Below are positions 1-5,288 of a stretch of DNA of 5,423 bases, piece by piece. Source of the stretch: Clostridia bacterium (GTDB taxonomy: Bacteria > Bacillota_A > Clostridia > Christensenellales > Aristaeellaceae). Every line of letters begins with the position of its first letter. Within the stretch, counting starts at the first letter, position 1. The position numbers and the translations under genes were made by a program. The notes below the pieces were generated by a model. That model was not told the origin of the DNA, made no database searches, and was given only the letters and a program-made list of their open reading frames with translations. The stretch spans positions 1 to 5,423 of the forward strand of contig CAAEDZ010000176.1 in NCBI GenBank assembly GCA_900754775.1, written 5' to 3'.

Positions 1-55
1 AGGTTTTTGGGGCGCTGCCCCAAACCCCGGCAAGGGCCTGAGGCCCCTGCACCCC
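1..55. repeat. Palindromic intergenic-type repeat (two hairpins)
   Basis: There are two adjacent inverted repeats. The first is TTTGGGGC at 6-13 with GCCCCAAA at 17-24, an 8-bp perfect stem with a GCT loop. The second is GGGCC at 34-38 with GGCCC at 42-46 and a TGA loop. On the minus strand the hairpin is followed by A residues rather than T residues, so it is not a normal terminator for the symporter. It looks like a REP-like element at the 3' end of the symporter. Whether it is dispersed elsewhere in the genome cannot be seen here. Confidence 0.5.
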
Positions 56-1578
56 ACTCTTTTTTCCTCCCGCTTCCCAAAAATCTCATCCAAAAACCCT
101 TCGTCAAACGCCATCCCCGGCACATGCTTTGTCACCAGACTCACCACCGGCACAATCACCAGCCCCGCGATCATCGCCGCGGCCCCACTCATGGGCGCGA
201 GGCTCATATCCCCCGCAACCAGCGGCGGCAGCAGCGAAATCAGCGCCCCGCCGATCACCCCGGCCCACGCGCCGGCCTTCGTCACCCCGCGCCACACAAG
301 CCCGTAGAGGAACGGCGCCAGAAACGCCCCCGCAATCGTGCCCCACGACAGCGACATCAGCGACACAATCGGCGTATCCTGCATCCAGAAGTTGATCGCC
401 AGCGACAGCGCCACAAACAGCACGCACAATACGCGCATCAGCAGCGTCGCGCCCCTGGGCCTGAGCTTTGCGACCGGCCCCACCAGGTCCAGCGTCACCA
501 CCGACGAGCTGGACAAAACCAGCGAGGTCAGCGTCGAGATGCTCGCCGACAGCAGCAGCACCACAAACAGCCCCTGCACCGCGTCCGGGATGCCCACCAC
601 GGTGGGGTCGGTGAGCATGGCGGGCATGATGTCGTCCATGGACATCGCCCCGCTCGCGACCAGGTCGTACAGCGTACCCGCGCCGTCCGGCGCGGCGATC
701 CTGGCCAGCACCACGCGGCCGAAGCTGCCCGCGAAATACGCGCCGCCCGCCACGATCAGCGCAAAGGCGGTGGAGATCACCGTCGCCCGCTTCACGCTCC
801 CCTCGTCGCGGATGGCGAAGAACTTGTGGATCATCTGCGGCATGCCCAAAACGCCCATGGAGGTGAGCAGCACGTTGCTTAGCAGCCACGACCCCTTGCC
901 CTGAGGCGGCAGGAGCGACCCCACGCCCTCGGCGGCGAGCGCCTCGACGCCGCCGCTCACGCCGCCCGCGGCCCGCACGATGTACACCACCACCGCCGCG
1001 ATGCCCGCCAGCATGATGAATCCCTGAATGAAGTCCGTCACCGCCGTGGCGCGGTATCCGCCCGCGAAGAGGTACACGGCGGACAGCAGCGCGATGGCCG
1101 TCACGCACCAGGCGTAGTCAAACCCGAACGCGCGCTGAAACATGCCGCCCAGCCCCTTGTACACGCTGGCCGAATACGGCAGGAGAAACACGAAGATAAT
1201 CAGGCTCGCCAAAAGCCGCAGCCCCCGGCTGCGGTAGCGCTTTTCAAAGAAGCCGGGAATCGTGGCCGCGCCGAGCTTTTCGCCCATGCGGCGGGTGGGG
1301 CGGGCCAGCAGCTTCCAGGCCAGCAGGCTTCCCACCAGCGCGTTGCCGATGCCGCACCACACGGCGGACAGCCCGCCCGTCCACCCGGTCGATCCCGCGT
1401 AGCCCACGATGATGACCGCACTGAAATAACTGGCCCCGTAGCTCAGCGCGCTCAGCCACGGGCCCACGTTGCGCCCGCCCAGCAGAAATTCGTTCAGCGA
1501 CAGCTTCTTTCGCGCCGTCAGCACGATCACCGCCACCATCATCAGGGCATAGAGCGCCAATACACCAATTTTCATCAT
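1..1578 (-). CDS. Sodium:solute symporter (SSS/PutP family), 3' end beyond window
   Basis: This reading frame is open from the ATG at 1578 to the left edge (526 codons, no stop), so the stop lies outside the window. The protein is strongly hydrophobic, with many membrane helices, and would import a small organic solute with Na+ across the cytoplasmic membrane. Family marks are the N-terminal FLLGGRNVGPWLSALSYGAS stretch (about residues 31-50), the GGYRA..TDFIQG signature (about 173-186) and a Ser348-Thr349 pair in SASISTLTS, which matches the Na2 sodium site of PutP. Two ATGs start the frame (1576-1578 and 1573-1575). A GGAAGGATGG Shine-Dalgarno region at 1586-1595 supports this start. The substrate cannot be assigned; proline, pantothenate and monocarboxylates are all possible in this family. 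Residues from about 510 onward are encoded by a palindromic repeat and look like an appended tail. Confidence 0.9.
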   Translation of the reverse strand, partial: MMKIGVLALYALMMVAVIVLTARKKLSLNEFLLGGRNVGPWLSALSYGASYFSAVIIVGYAGSTGWTGGLSAVWCGIGNALVGSLLAWKLLARPTRRMGEKLGAATIPGFFEKRYRSRGLRLLASLIIFVFLLPYSASVYKGLGGMFQRAFGFDYAWCVTAIALLSAVYLFAGGYRATAVTDFIQGFIMLAGIAAVVVYIVRAAGGVSGGVEALAAEGVGSLLPPQGKGSWLLSNVLLTSMGVLGMPQMIHKFFAIRDEGSVKRATVISTAFALIVAGGAYFAGSFGRVVLARIAAPDGAGTLYDLVASGAMSMDDIMPAMLTDPTVVGIPDAVQGLFVVLLLSASISTLTSLVLSSSSVVTLDLVGPVAKLRPRGATLLMRVLCVLFVALSLAINFWMQDTPIVSLMSLSWGTIAGAFLAPFLYGLVWRGVTKAGAWAGVIGGALISLLPPLVAGDMSLAPMSGAAAMIAGLVIVPVVSLVTKHVPGMAFDEGFLDEIFGKREEKRVGCRGLRPLPGFGAAPQKP

Positions 1579-1677
1579 TGTGAATCCATCCTTCCATCCT
1601 ACAAAGACTGCAAACCCTGCTGCGGCGCCTTCCAATCCTCCCCCGGAACGCCGGGAACTTCTGCCGCACTGCCTGTT

Positions 1678-1706
1678 ATGATACAGGATTCCGCCCGGCC
1701 TGACAA
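1678..1706 (-). promoter_or_regulatory. Sigma-A-type promoter of the symporter gene
   Basis: Read on the minus strand, TTGTCA (1701-1706) and TATCAT (1678-1683) are separated by exactly 17 bp. Transcription should start near 1671, leaving a leader of about 93 nt. That leader contains a small CCCGG-loop-CCGGG hairpin at 1642-1655 and the Shine-Dalgarno region at 1586-1595. No known riboswitch class was recognised in the leader. Confidence 0.75.
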
Positions 1707-1764
1707 GGGGGGCGGCTGTATTTTGGGTGTTTTTCGGGAAGAATTGCGCCATCGGGGAAAACCC

Positions 1765-1793
1765 TTGACAAATCCGCCCTGCGAGGGTACAAT
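1765..1793 (+). promoter_or_regulatory. Promoter of the tRNA-Arg unit
   Basis: A perfect -35 hexamer TTGACA (1765-1770) and the -10 hexamer TACAAT (1788-1793) are separated by 17 bp. Transcription should begin near 1800, about 65 nt before the tRNA. The leader contains a 6-bp perfect hairpin, CCGTGC (1837-1842) with GCACGG (1846-1851), which can be extended outward by imperfect CTCC/GGAG pairing. The interval between this promoter and the divergent symporter promoter (1707-1764) shows no other feature. Confidence 0.85.
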
Positions 1794-1864
1794 ATCCTCT
1801 GCCCGTAGCGCGGCGTACCGGGTCCCTCCGGCCTTTCCGTGCGCCGCACGGCGGGAGCTGTCGC

Positions 1865-1941
1865 GCGCCCGTAGCTCAGCTGGATAGAGCGTCAGACTCC
1901 GACTCTGAAGGCCATGCGTTCGAACCGCACCGGGCGTACCA
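1865..1941 (+). tRNA. tRNA-Arg, anticodon CCG
   Basis: A full cloverleaf can be folded. The acceptor GCGCCCG (1865-1871) pairs with CGGGCGT (1931-1937, G1-U72 wobble). The D stem is GCTC/GAGC, and the anticodon stem TCAGA/TCTGA is perfect. The loop CTCCGAC carries anticodon CCG at 1899-1901, reading CGG. The T loop is TTCGAAC at 1919-1925. The discriminator is A1938 and the CCA end is genome-encoded at 1939-1941. The first T-stem pair (A1914, C1930) is a mismatch; all other stem pairs are complementary. It is a single-gene unit with its own promoter and terminator. Confidence 0.95.
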
Positions 1942-1943
1942 CC

Positions 1944-1976
1944 AAAACCCGCAAAGCCTTGCGCTTTGCGGGTTTT
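1944..1976 (+). terminator. Intrinsic terminator of tRNA-Arg
   Basis: A 13-bp perfect stem begins two bases after the tRNA CCA end: AAAACCCGCAAAG (1944-1956) pairs with CTTTGCGGGTTTT (1964-1976) around a 7-nt loop. It ends in TTTT. The leading AAAA means it could also work in the opposite direction. Confidence 0.9.
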
Positions 1977-2026
1977 AGCATGCAGCCGGGTGCGCGGGCC
2001 TATTTTTGCCGGATGCTTTGGCTACG

Positions 2027-2108
2027 TGCGCAAACGCCCCGCCCGCCCGGAGCCGGGCGATACGCATGCCCTTTGAAGGGGGCGGCCCGCCGGACCGCCC
2101 GAAAGGGG
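2027..2108 (-). repeat. Dispersed GC-rich repeat, copy A
   Basis: The reverse complement of this stretch aligns with 2687-2771 over roughly 80 bp, with small gaps and scattered substitutions. The shared core, read on the minus strand, includes GTATCGCCCGGCT, CCGGGCGGGCGGGG and GTTTGCGC. Internal palindromes are CGCCCG/CGGGCG (2044-2059) and CCCTT/AAGGG (2069-2080). It occupies most of the gene-free interval 1977-2139 between the two convergent tRNA terminators. No coding potential or RNA gene is evident there. Confidence 0.6.
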
Positions 2109-2139
2109 TTGCCAGGCTGCCCCGGAAGCCCGCACATCG

Positions 2140-2172
2140 AAAAAACCCTGTGAGGCATGCCTCACAGGGTTT
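2140..2172 (-). terminator. Intrinsic terminator of the fMet-Met tRNA unit
   Basis: Bases 2143-2172 form a 30-bp perfect palindrome whose arm is AAACCCTGTGAGGCA. On the minus strand the hairpin is followed by six T residues (complement of A2140-2145). It begins two bases downstream of the CCA end of tRNA-Met, as expected for a strong Rho-independent terminator. Confidence 0.93.
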
Positions 2173-2173
2173 G

Positions 2174-2250
2174 TGGTAGCGGCGACTGGATTCGAACCAG
2201 TGACACTCCGGGTATGAACCGAATGCTCTAGCCAACTGAGCTACGCCGCC
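2174..2250 (-). tRNA. tRNA-Met (elongator), anticodon CAT
   Basis: On the minus strand the acceptor GGCGGCG pairs with CGCCGCT, including the G1-U72 wobble I recall from other bacterial elongator tRNA-Met genes. The D arm is GCTC/GAGC. The anticodon stem TTCGG/CCGGA holds loop TTCATAC, with anticodon CAT (complement of 2214-2216). The T arm is ACTGG-TTCGAAT-CCAGT, followed by discriminator A and an encoded CCA (2174-2176). The overall sequence resembles elongator methionine tRNAs of Bacillota rather than a tRNA-Ile2 with a modified CAT anticodon, though the latter is not strictly excluded. It is the second gene of the unit, four bases after tRNA-fMet. Confidence 0.92.
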
Positions 2251-2254
2251 ATAC

Positions 2255-2331
<77 letters not shown>

Positions 2332-2358
2332 TCACTTGCCGCTCAAGCGGCGTTTATT

Positions 2359-2387
2359 ATCATAGCATAGGCCTGTCACTTTGTCAA
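2359..2387 (-). promoter_or_regulatory. Promoter of the fMet-Met tRNA unit
   Basis: On the minus strand a perfect TTGACA (2382-2387) and TATGAT (2359-2364) are 17 bp apart, with T/A-rich DNA upstream (about 2391-2419). Transcription should begin near 2352. The short precursor leader contains a GCCGC-TCAA-GCGGC hairpin at 2338-2351 before the mature tRNA-fMet end. Confidence 0.88.
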
Positions 2388-2456
2388 TCGTTTTTTGGAA
2401 AAGACACGCAATTTTTTTGAAGCGGCAGGCAGGCCGCGCGCAGCCTCATTTCCCCG

Positions 2457-2485
2457 TTGCAAACCCCGGCCGTCTGTGGTAAAAT
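2457..2485 (+). promoter_or_regulatory. Promoter of the proS T-box leader
   Basis: TTGCAA (2457-2462) and TAAAAT (2480-2485) are separated by 17 bp, placing the start of transcription near 2492. The recognisable Stem I of the T-box begins about 23 nt later, which fits T-box leaders. The promoter is divergent from the tRNA-fMet promoter, with about 70 bp between the two -35 boxes. Confidence 0.8.
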
Positions 2486-2514
2486 ACCCCCGTTCCCGGC
2501 CCCGCGCCGGAAAC

Positions 2515-2610
2515 GCGCGAGAACCGCGCGCCCCCCTGTCCCGTGCCAAGAGAGCCGCCTCCCCGGCTGCGAGGGCGGTCACGGACCCCGGCGCGCCCCC
2601 GTCTCTGCGC
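2515..2610 (+). ncRNA. T-box Stem I with proline specifier loop
   Basis: Four stacked helices can be drawn. GCGCGAGA (2515-2522) pairs with TCTC-T-GCGC (2602-2610), with one bulged T. GCGCGC (2526-2531) pairs with GCGCGC (2591-2596). CCGTG (2541-2545) pairs with CACGG (2580-2584). CCGCC (2555-2559) pairs with GGCGG (2574-2578). The AAGAGAG at 2548-2554 matches the AG-bulge, and GGCTGCGAG at 2565-2573 matches the apical loop typical of Stem I. The specifier loop falls between 2532-2540 and 2585-2590. Its 3' side reads ACCCCG, giving CCC (2587-2589, followed by a purine) or CCG, both proline codons. The exact triplet is inferred from position and from the downstream gene. Confidence 0.75.
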
Positions 2611-2686
2611 TCCCTCGGCCAATCCCCGACGGCCCGCCCCCGATATCCGGCGCAAACAAAGGTGAAAACGCGTTCCGCCCCCTTCG

Positions 2687-2771
2687 CCCCCATCGGGAGG
2701 TTTGGAGGGCCGCAGCCCTCCAAAGTGCAATCGTATCGCCCGGCTTTGCCGGGCGGGCGGGGAGTTTGCGC
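2687..2771 (+). repeat. Dispersed GC-rich repeat, copy B
   Basis: This aligns with the reverse complement of 2027-2108. The shared blocks, in order, are CCCC..TCGGG, GGGCCGC, CAAAG.GCA, GTATCGCCCGGCT, CCGGGCGGGCGGGG and GTTTGCGC. Copy B has better preserved hairpins than copy A, mainly because the TTGCC around its central loop is intact. The two copies are inverted relative to each other and flank the fMet-Met tRNA unit. Confidence 0.6.
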
Positions 2772-2880
2772 CCAAGGCGCAAACATTCCTTACGCCGTCC
2801 GCCGCCCGGCGAGCCAGCGGCGAAGTAGGCGGACGGCGCAACTCCCCGGCGGAAAAGATCGGCGCAGCCGAGCTTTTCCG
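2701..2880 (+). repeat. Array of five consecutive hairpins inside the T-box leader
   Basis: Five perfect or near-perfect inverted repeats follow one another: TTTGGAGGGC/GCCCTCCAAA (2701-2724), CGCCCGGC/GCCGGGCG (2737-2755), GTTTGCGCC/GGCGCAAAC (2764-2784), CGCCGTCCGCC/GGCGGACGGCG (2793-2838), and CGGAAAAG..TCGGC/GCCGA..CTTTTCCG (2850-2880, one A-G mismatch). A shorter CGC/GCG hairpin with TTTT follows at 2886-2899. None resembles the known Stem II or Stem III of T-boxes. The first part is homologous to the dispersed repeat at 2027-2108, so this looks like repeat DNA inserted in or expanded within the leader. Confidence 0.75.
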
Positions 2881-2904
2881 ACGATCGCGTTAGCGTTTTA
2901 AGCC

Positions 2905-2934
2905 GGGTGGTACCGCGAAGGCTCCCTTCGTCCC
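2905..2934 (+). promoter_or_regulatory. T-box antiterminator
   Basis: The core GGGTGGTACCGCG (2905-2917) is the T-box consensus. It folds in the standard way. Helix A1 is GGG (2905-2907) with CCC (2932-2934). A seven-base bulge UGGUACC (2908-2914) binds the tRNA acceptor end. Helix A2 is GCGAAGG (2915-2921) with CCTTCGT (2925-2931) around a CTC loop. The TTCGTCCC at 2927-2934 is the usual 3' partner. This arrangement is clear evidence that the leader is a T-box. Confidence 0.95.
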
Positions 2935-2980
2935 AGCGCATGGCTCAGGCCATGGCCGGGAGCATGGGAACCTGTTTTTT
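2931..2980 (+). terminator. T-box-controlled terminator before proS
   Basis: TCCCA (2931-2935) pairs with TGGGA (2965-2969), enclosing an inner CATGGC-TCAG-GCCATG hairpin at 2939-2954. A run of six T residues ends at 2980, after ACCTG. The TCCC arm is the same segment used by the antiterminator, so the two structures are mutually exclusive as expected. The stem has internal loops and is weaker than the tRNA terminators in this window. Confidence 0.75.
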
Positions 2981-3010
2981 GTATCCGCACAAAGAAAGGA
3001 ATGGCGCATC

Positions 3011-4459
3011 ATGGCAAAGGACACCGAAAAGAAGCAGGGCTTCGTGGAGCACATCACCCCGCGCGACGTGGATTTCTCCCAATGGTATACCGACGTGATT
3101 CTCAAGAGCGAGCTGGTCGACTACGCGCCGGTTCGCGGCTGCATGGTCATCCGCCCCTACGGCTTCGCCATCTGGGAGCGCATCAAGGAGCAGCTCGACC
3201 GCCGCTTCAAGGACACCGGGCATGAAAACGTGTATATGCCCATGCTCATCCCCGAAAGCCTGCTGCTCAAGGAGGCCGAGCACGTGGAGGGCTTCGCGCC
3301 GGAGGTGGCGTGGGTGACCCAGGGCGGCAGCGAGAAGCTGCAGGAGCGCCTGGCGGTGCGCCCCACGAGCGAGACGATTTTCTGCGCCATGTATTCCAAG
3401 TGGGTGGGCAGCTGGCGCGACCTGCCCATGAAGTACAACCAGTGGTGCAGCGTGATGCGCTGGGAAAAGAGCACCCGTCCCTTCCTTCGCACCAGCGAGT
3501 TCCTCTGGCAGGAGGGCCACACCATCCACGCCACCGCGGAGGAGGCGCAGGAGGAGACCATGCGCATGCTCGACATCTACCGCGAGGTGGCCGAGGATGA
3601 GCTGGCCATGCCCGTGCTCGTGGGCCGCAAGAGCGACAAGGAGAAGTTCGCCGGCGCGCGCGCGACCTACAGCATGGAGGCCATGATGCAGGACGGCAAG
3701 GCCCTGCAGGCGGGCACCAGCCACAACTTCGGCACCAACTTCGCCGAGGCCTACAATATCCAGTATTTGAGCAAGGAGGGCAAGCTCACCTACGTCCATG
3801 AGACGAGCTGGGGCGTGTCCACGCGTCTCATCGGGGCCATCATCATGACCCACGGCGACGAGCGCGGCCTCAAGCTCCCCCCGCACATCGCGCCCATTCA
3901 GGCCGTCATCGTGCCCGTGGCCGCGCACAAGGGCGGCGTGATGGAGAAGTGCGCCGGGATCTACGACCAGCTCAGGGCCGCCGGCATCCGCGTCAAGCTC
4001 GATGACCGCGACACCCTCTCCCCCGGCTTCAAGTTCAACGACTGGGAGCTCAAGGGCGTGCCCGTGCGCGTGGAGATCGGCCCGCGCGACGTGGAAAACG
4101 GCCAGTGCGTCGTGTTCCGCCGCGATACCTATGAAAAGCAGAGCGTCGCCCTCACGGAGCTGCCCGCCATGCTCCCCGCGCTTCTGGAGGACATCCAGCG
4201 CAACATGTACGCCCTGGCCGACGCCTTCCGCCAGACCCGCATCACCGACGTGCACAACATGGAGGAGCTCACCCGCGCCGTGGACGGCGGCTTCGCCCGC
4301 GCCATGTGGTGCGGCGACCGCGCCTGCGAGGACAAGATCAAGGAGCTGACCGCCGCCTCCAGCCGCAACATGCCCTTCGACCAGACCCCCATCGGGGACA
4401 CCTGCGTCTGCTGCGGCAAGAAGGCCGGCAAGCTCATCTACTTCGCCCGTGCGTACTGA
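3011..4459 (+). CDS. proS: Prolyl-tRNA synthetase, archaeal/eukaryotic type
   Basis: Charges tRNA-Pro with proline in the cytoplasm, using ATP. The 482-residue length matches the editing-domain-free ProRS type. Class II motifs are visible: motif 1 around RPYGFAIW (48-55), the proline/ATP-binding RPTSE (117-121), motif 2 FLRTSEFLWQEGHT (158-171), GTSHNFGTNFA (235-245), and motif 3 around GVSTRLIGA (268-276). An anticodon-binding domain follows from about 295 (IQAVIVPV...DDRDTLSPGFKFNDWELKG). The C-terminal zinc-type domain holds Cys434, Cys439, Cys465 and Cys467/468 and ends in ARAY. The ATG at 3011 is preceded by AAAGGA at 2995-3000 with a 10-nt gap; an ATG at 3001 is in another frame. Control by the upstream T-box is expected, and the HAD gene overlaps its end. 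Confidence 0.97.
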   Translation: MAKDTEKKQGFVEHITPRDVDFSQWYTDVILKSELVDYAPVRGCMVIRPYGFAIWERIKEQLDRRFKDTGHENVYMPMLIPESLLLKEAEHVEGFAPEVAWVTQGGSEKLQERLAVRPTSETIFCAMYSKWVGSWRDLPMKYNQWCSVMRWEKSTRPFLRTSEFLWQEGHTIHATAEEAQEETMRMLDIYREVAEDELAMPVLVGRKSDKEKFAGARATYSMEAMMQDGKALQAGTSHNFGTNFAEAYNIQYLSKEGKLTYVHETSWGVSTRLIGAIIMTHGDERGLKLPPHIAPIQAVIVPVAAHKGGVMEKCAGIYDQLRAAGIRVKLDDRDTLSPGFKFNDWELKGVPVRVEIGPRDVENGQCVVFRRDTYEKQSVALTELPAMLPALLEDIQRNMYALADAFRQTRITDVHNMEELTRAVDGGFARAMWCGDRACEDKIKELTAASSRNMPFDQTPIGDTCVCCGKKAGKLIYFARAY

Positions 4460-5237
4460 TCCGCGCCCGAAGGGAGGGGCGCGCCCGGCGGACATCCCGG
4501 TCTCCCAACCGGCAGACACCCCGCGTCCGGCGGGCAGCCCGACCCCGCCCCCGGCGTGCACCCCATCCCCCGCAAACGCCGCGCCCCCGCCCCCGGCCAG
4601 CCCCATCCGGCAGGTCCTCTGGGACTGGAACGGCACCCTGCTCGACGACCTCACCTACGCCATCGGCGTGCGCAACCGCACCTTTCCGGCCTTCGGCCTG
4701 CCCCGCATCGGGAGCGTGGCCGAGTACCACCGCCAGTTCACCTTCCCCGTGCGCCGCTACTACGAGCGCGCCGGGGTCACGGACGAGACGTTCGTGGCCG
4801 TGGCCCACGCCTGGATGGCCGAATACGTGCGCGGCTTTGACACCGTCCCCCTGCATGTCGACGCGGTGGAGACGCTCGCGCGCTTCGCGGCGGCGGGCGT
4901 GCGGCAGGCGGTGCTCTCGGCCACGCGCCGCGACATGCTGGAAAGCCAGATCGCGCGCTTTCCCATCCGCGCCTGTTTCACCGACGTGCTGGGCCTTTCC
5001 GATATCTACGCGCGCAGCAAGGAGGCCGTGGGCCTGGACTACCTGGCCCGCTGCGGCGTGCCCGCCGCGTCCACCCTCATGATCGGCGATACCCTCCACG
5101 ACGCGGAGGTGGCCCGCGCCATGGGCACGGGATGCGTGCTGGTCGCCCGCGGCCACCAGAGCCGCGAAACGCTTCTGACCGCCGGCGTGCCCGTCATGGA
5201 CACGCTTCTGGAGGCGGCGGCATGGGCGGGGTGCTGA
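4449..5237 (+). CDS. HAD-superfamily hydrolase with proline-rich N-terminus
   Basis: A 262-residue protein whose C-terminal 210 residues form a haloacid-dehalogenase fold, probably a small-molecule phosphatase of the phosphoglycolate-phosphatase-like group. Motif I is VLWDWNGTLLDD with nucleophile Asp59; the usual second Asp is Asn61, a variant I recall from other HAD proteins. Motif II is Ser157 (VLSATRRD), motif III Lys191 (RSKE) and motif IV GDTLHD (213-218). Residues 57-100 contain no second domain other than the expected cap start. Residues 1-52 are rich in Pro and Ala and resemble a disordered linker. The start is uncertain. GTG at 4449 overlaps proS by 11 bp, and no ATG, GTG, TTG or CTG occurs in frame between it and motif I. 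Translation is likely coupled to proS. The substrate is unknown. Confidence 0.88.
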   Translation: MRTDPRPKGGARPADIPVSQPADTPRPAGSPTPPPACTPSPANAAPPPPASPIRQVLWDWNGTLLDDLTYAIGVRNRTFPAFGLPRIGSVAEYHRQFTFPVRRYYERAGVTDETFVAVAHAWMAEYVRGFDTVPLHVDAVETLARFAAAGVRQAVLSATRRDMLESQIARFPIRACFTDVLGLSDIYARSKEAVGLDYLARCGVPAASTLMIGDTLHDAEVARAMGTGCVLVARGHQSRETLLTAGVPVMDTLLEAAAWAGC

Positions 5238-5288
5238 CCGCGCAGGCCCTATCATAATGAAGTGCGCTCCGCGCCCCGCGCGCCGCAA

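Larger units (their letters stand above)
2515..2980 (+). promoter_or_regulatory. T-box riboswitch leader controlling proS
   Basis: T-box leaders sense uncharged tRNA and choose between an antiterminator and a terminator ahead of amino-acid genes. All the main parts are visible: Stem I (2515-2610), a T-box core (2905-2917) inside a canonical antiterminator, a competing terminator with a T run ending at 2980, and proS 30 nt downstream. The bulge UGGUACC (2908-2914) begins with UGGU, which is complementary to an ACCA 3' end, so it suits a tRNA with discriminator A such as tRNA-Pro. From the predicted start near 2492 the leader is about 490 nt long. Most T-box leaders are roughly 200-350 nt. The excess is explained by an array of hairpins at 2701-2880 between Stem I and the antiterminator. 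The call is firm for the 3' half and good for Stem I. Confidence 0.9.

Noticed and set aside
7..1108. Long open frames on both strands across 7-904 (plus) and 104-1108 (minus)
   Set aside because: They are shadows of the symporter in other frames. The translations are low-complexity Arg/His/Gly-rich strings, while the minus frame from 1578 gives a recognisable membrane transporter.
2701..2880. CRISPR array
   Set aside because: The inverted repeats differ from one another in sequence and length and there are no regularly spaced direct repeats or spacers.
2376..2941. Overlapping open frames of 60-168 residues on both strands through 2376-2941
   Set aside because: They come from stop-poor GC-rich DNA of the T-box leader and repeat array. 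None has a Shine-Dalgarno or a recognisable domain, and the RNA structures explain the sequence better.
3001..3225. Alternative ATG at 3001 as the proS start
   Set aside because: It is in a different frame from the synthetase and sits directly against the Shine-Dalgarno; the ATG at 3011 has correct spacing and frame.
2945..4654. 569-residue minus-strand frame opposite proS
   Set aside because: It is an antisense shadow of proS caused by strong GC bias at third codon positions. The plus strand encodes clear class II synthetase motifs.
5246..5259. Promoter-like TATCATAAT after the HAD gene
   Set aside because: No acceptable -35 hexamer lies 16-18 bp upstream on either strand, so it is not called as a promoter.
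4434..5288. 284-residue minus-strand frame opposite the HAD gene
   Set aside because: This is an antisense shadow; the plus strand shows all four HAD motifs in order.
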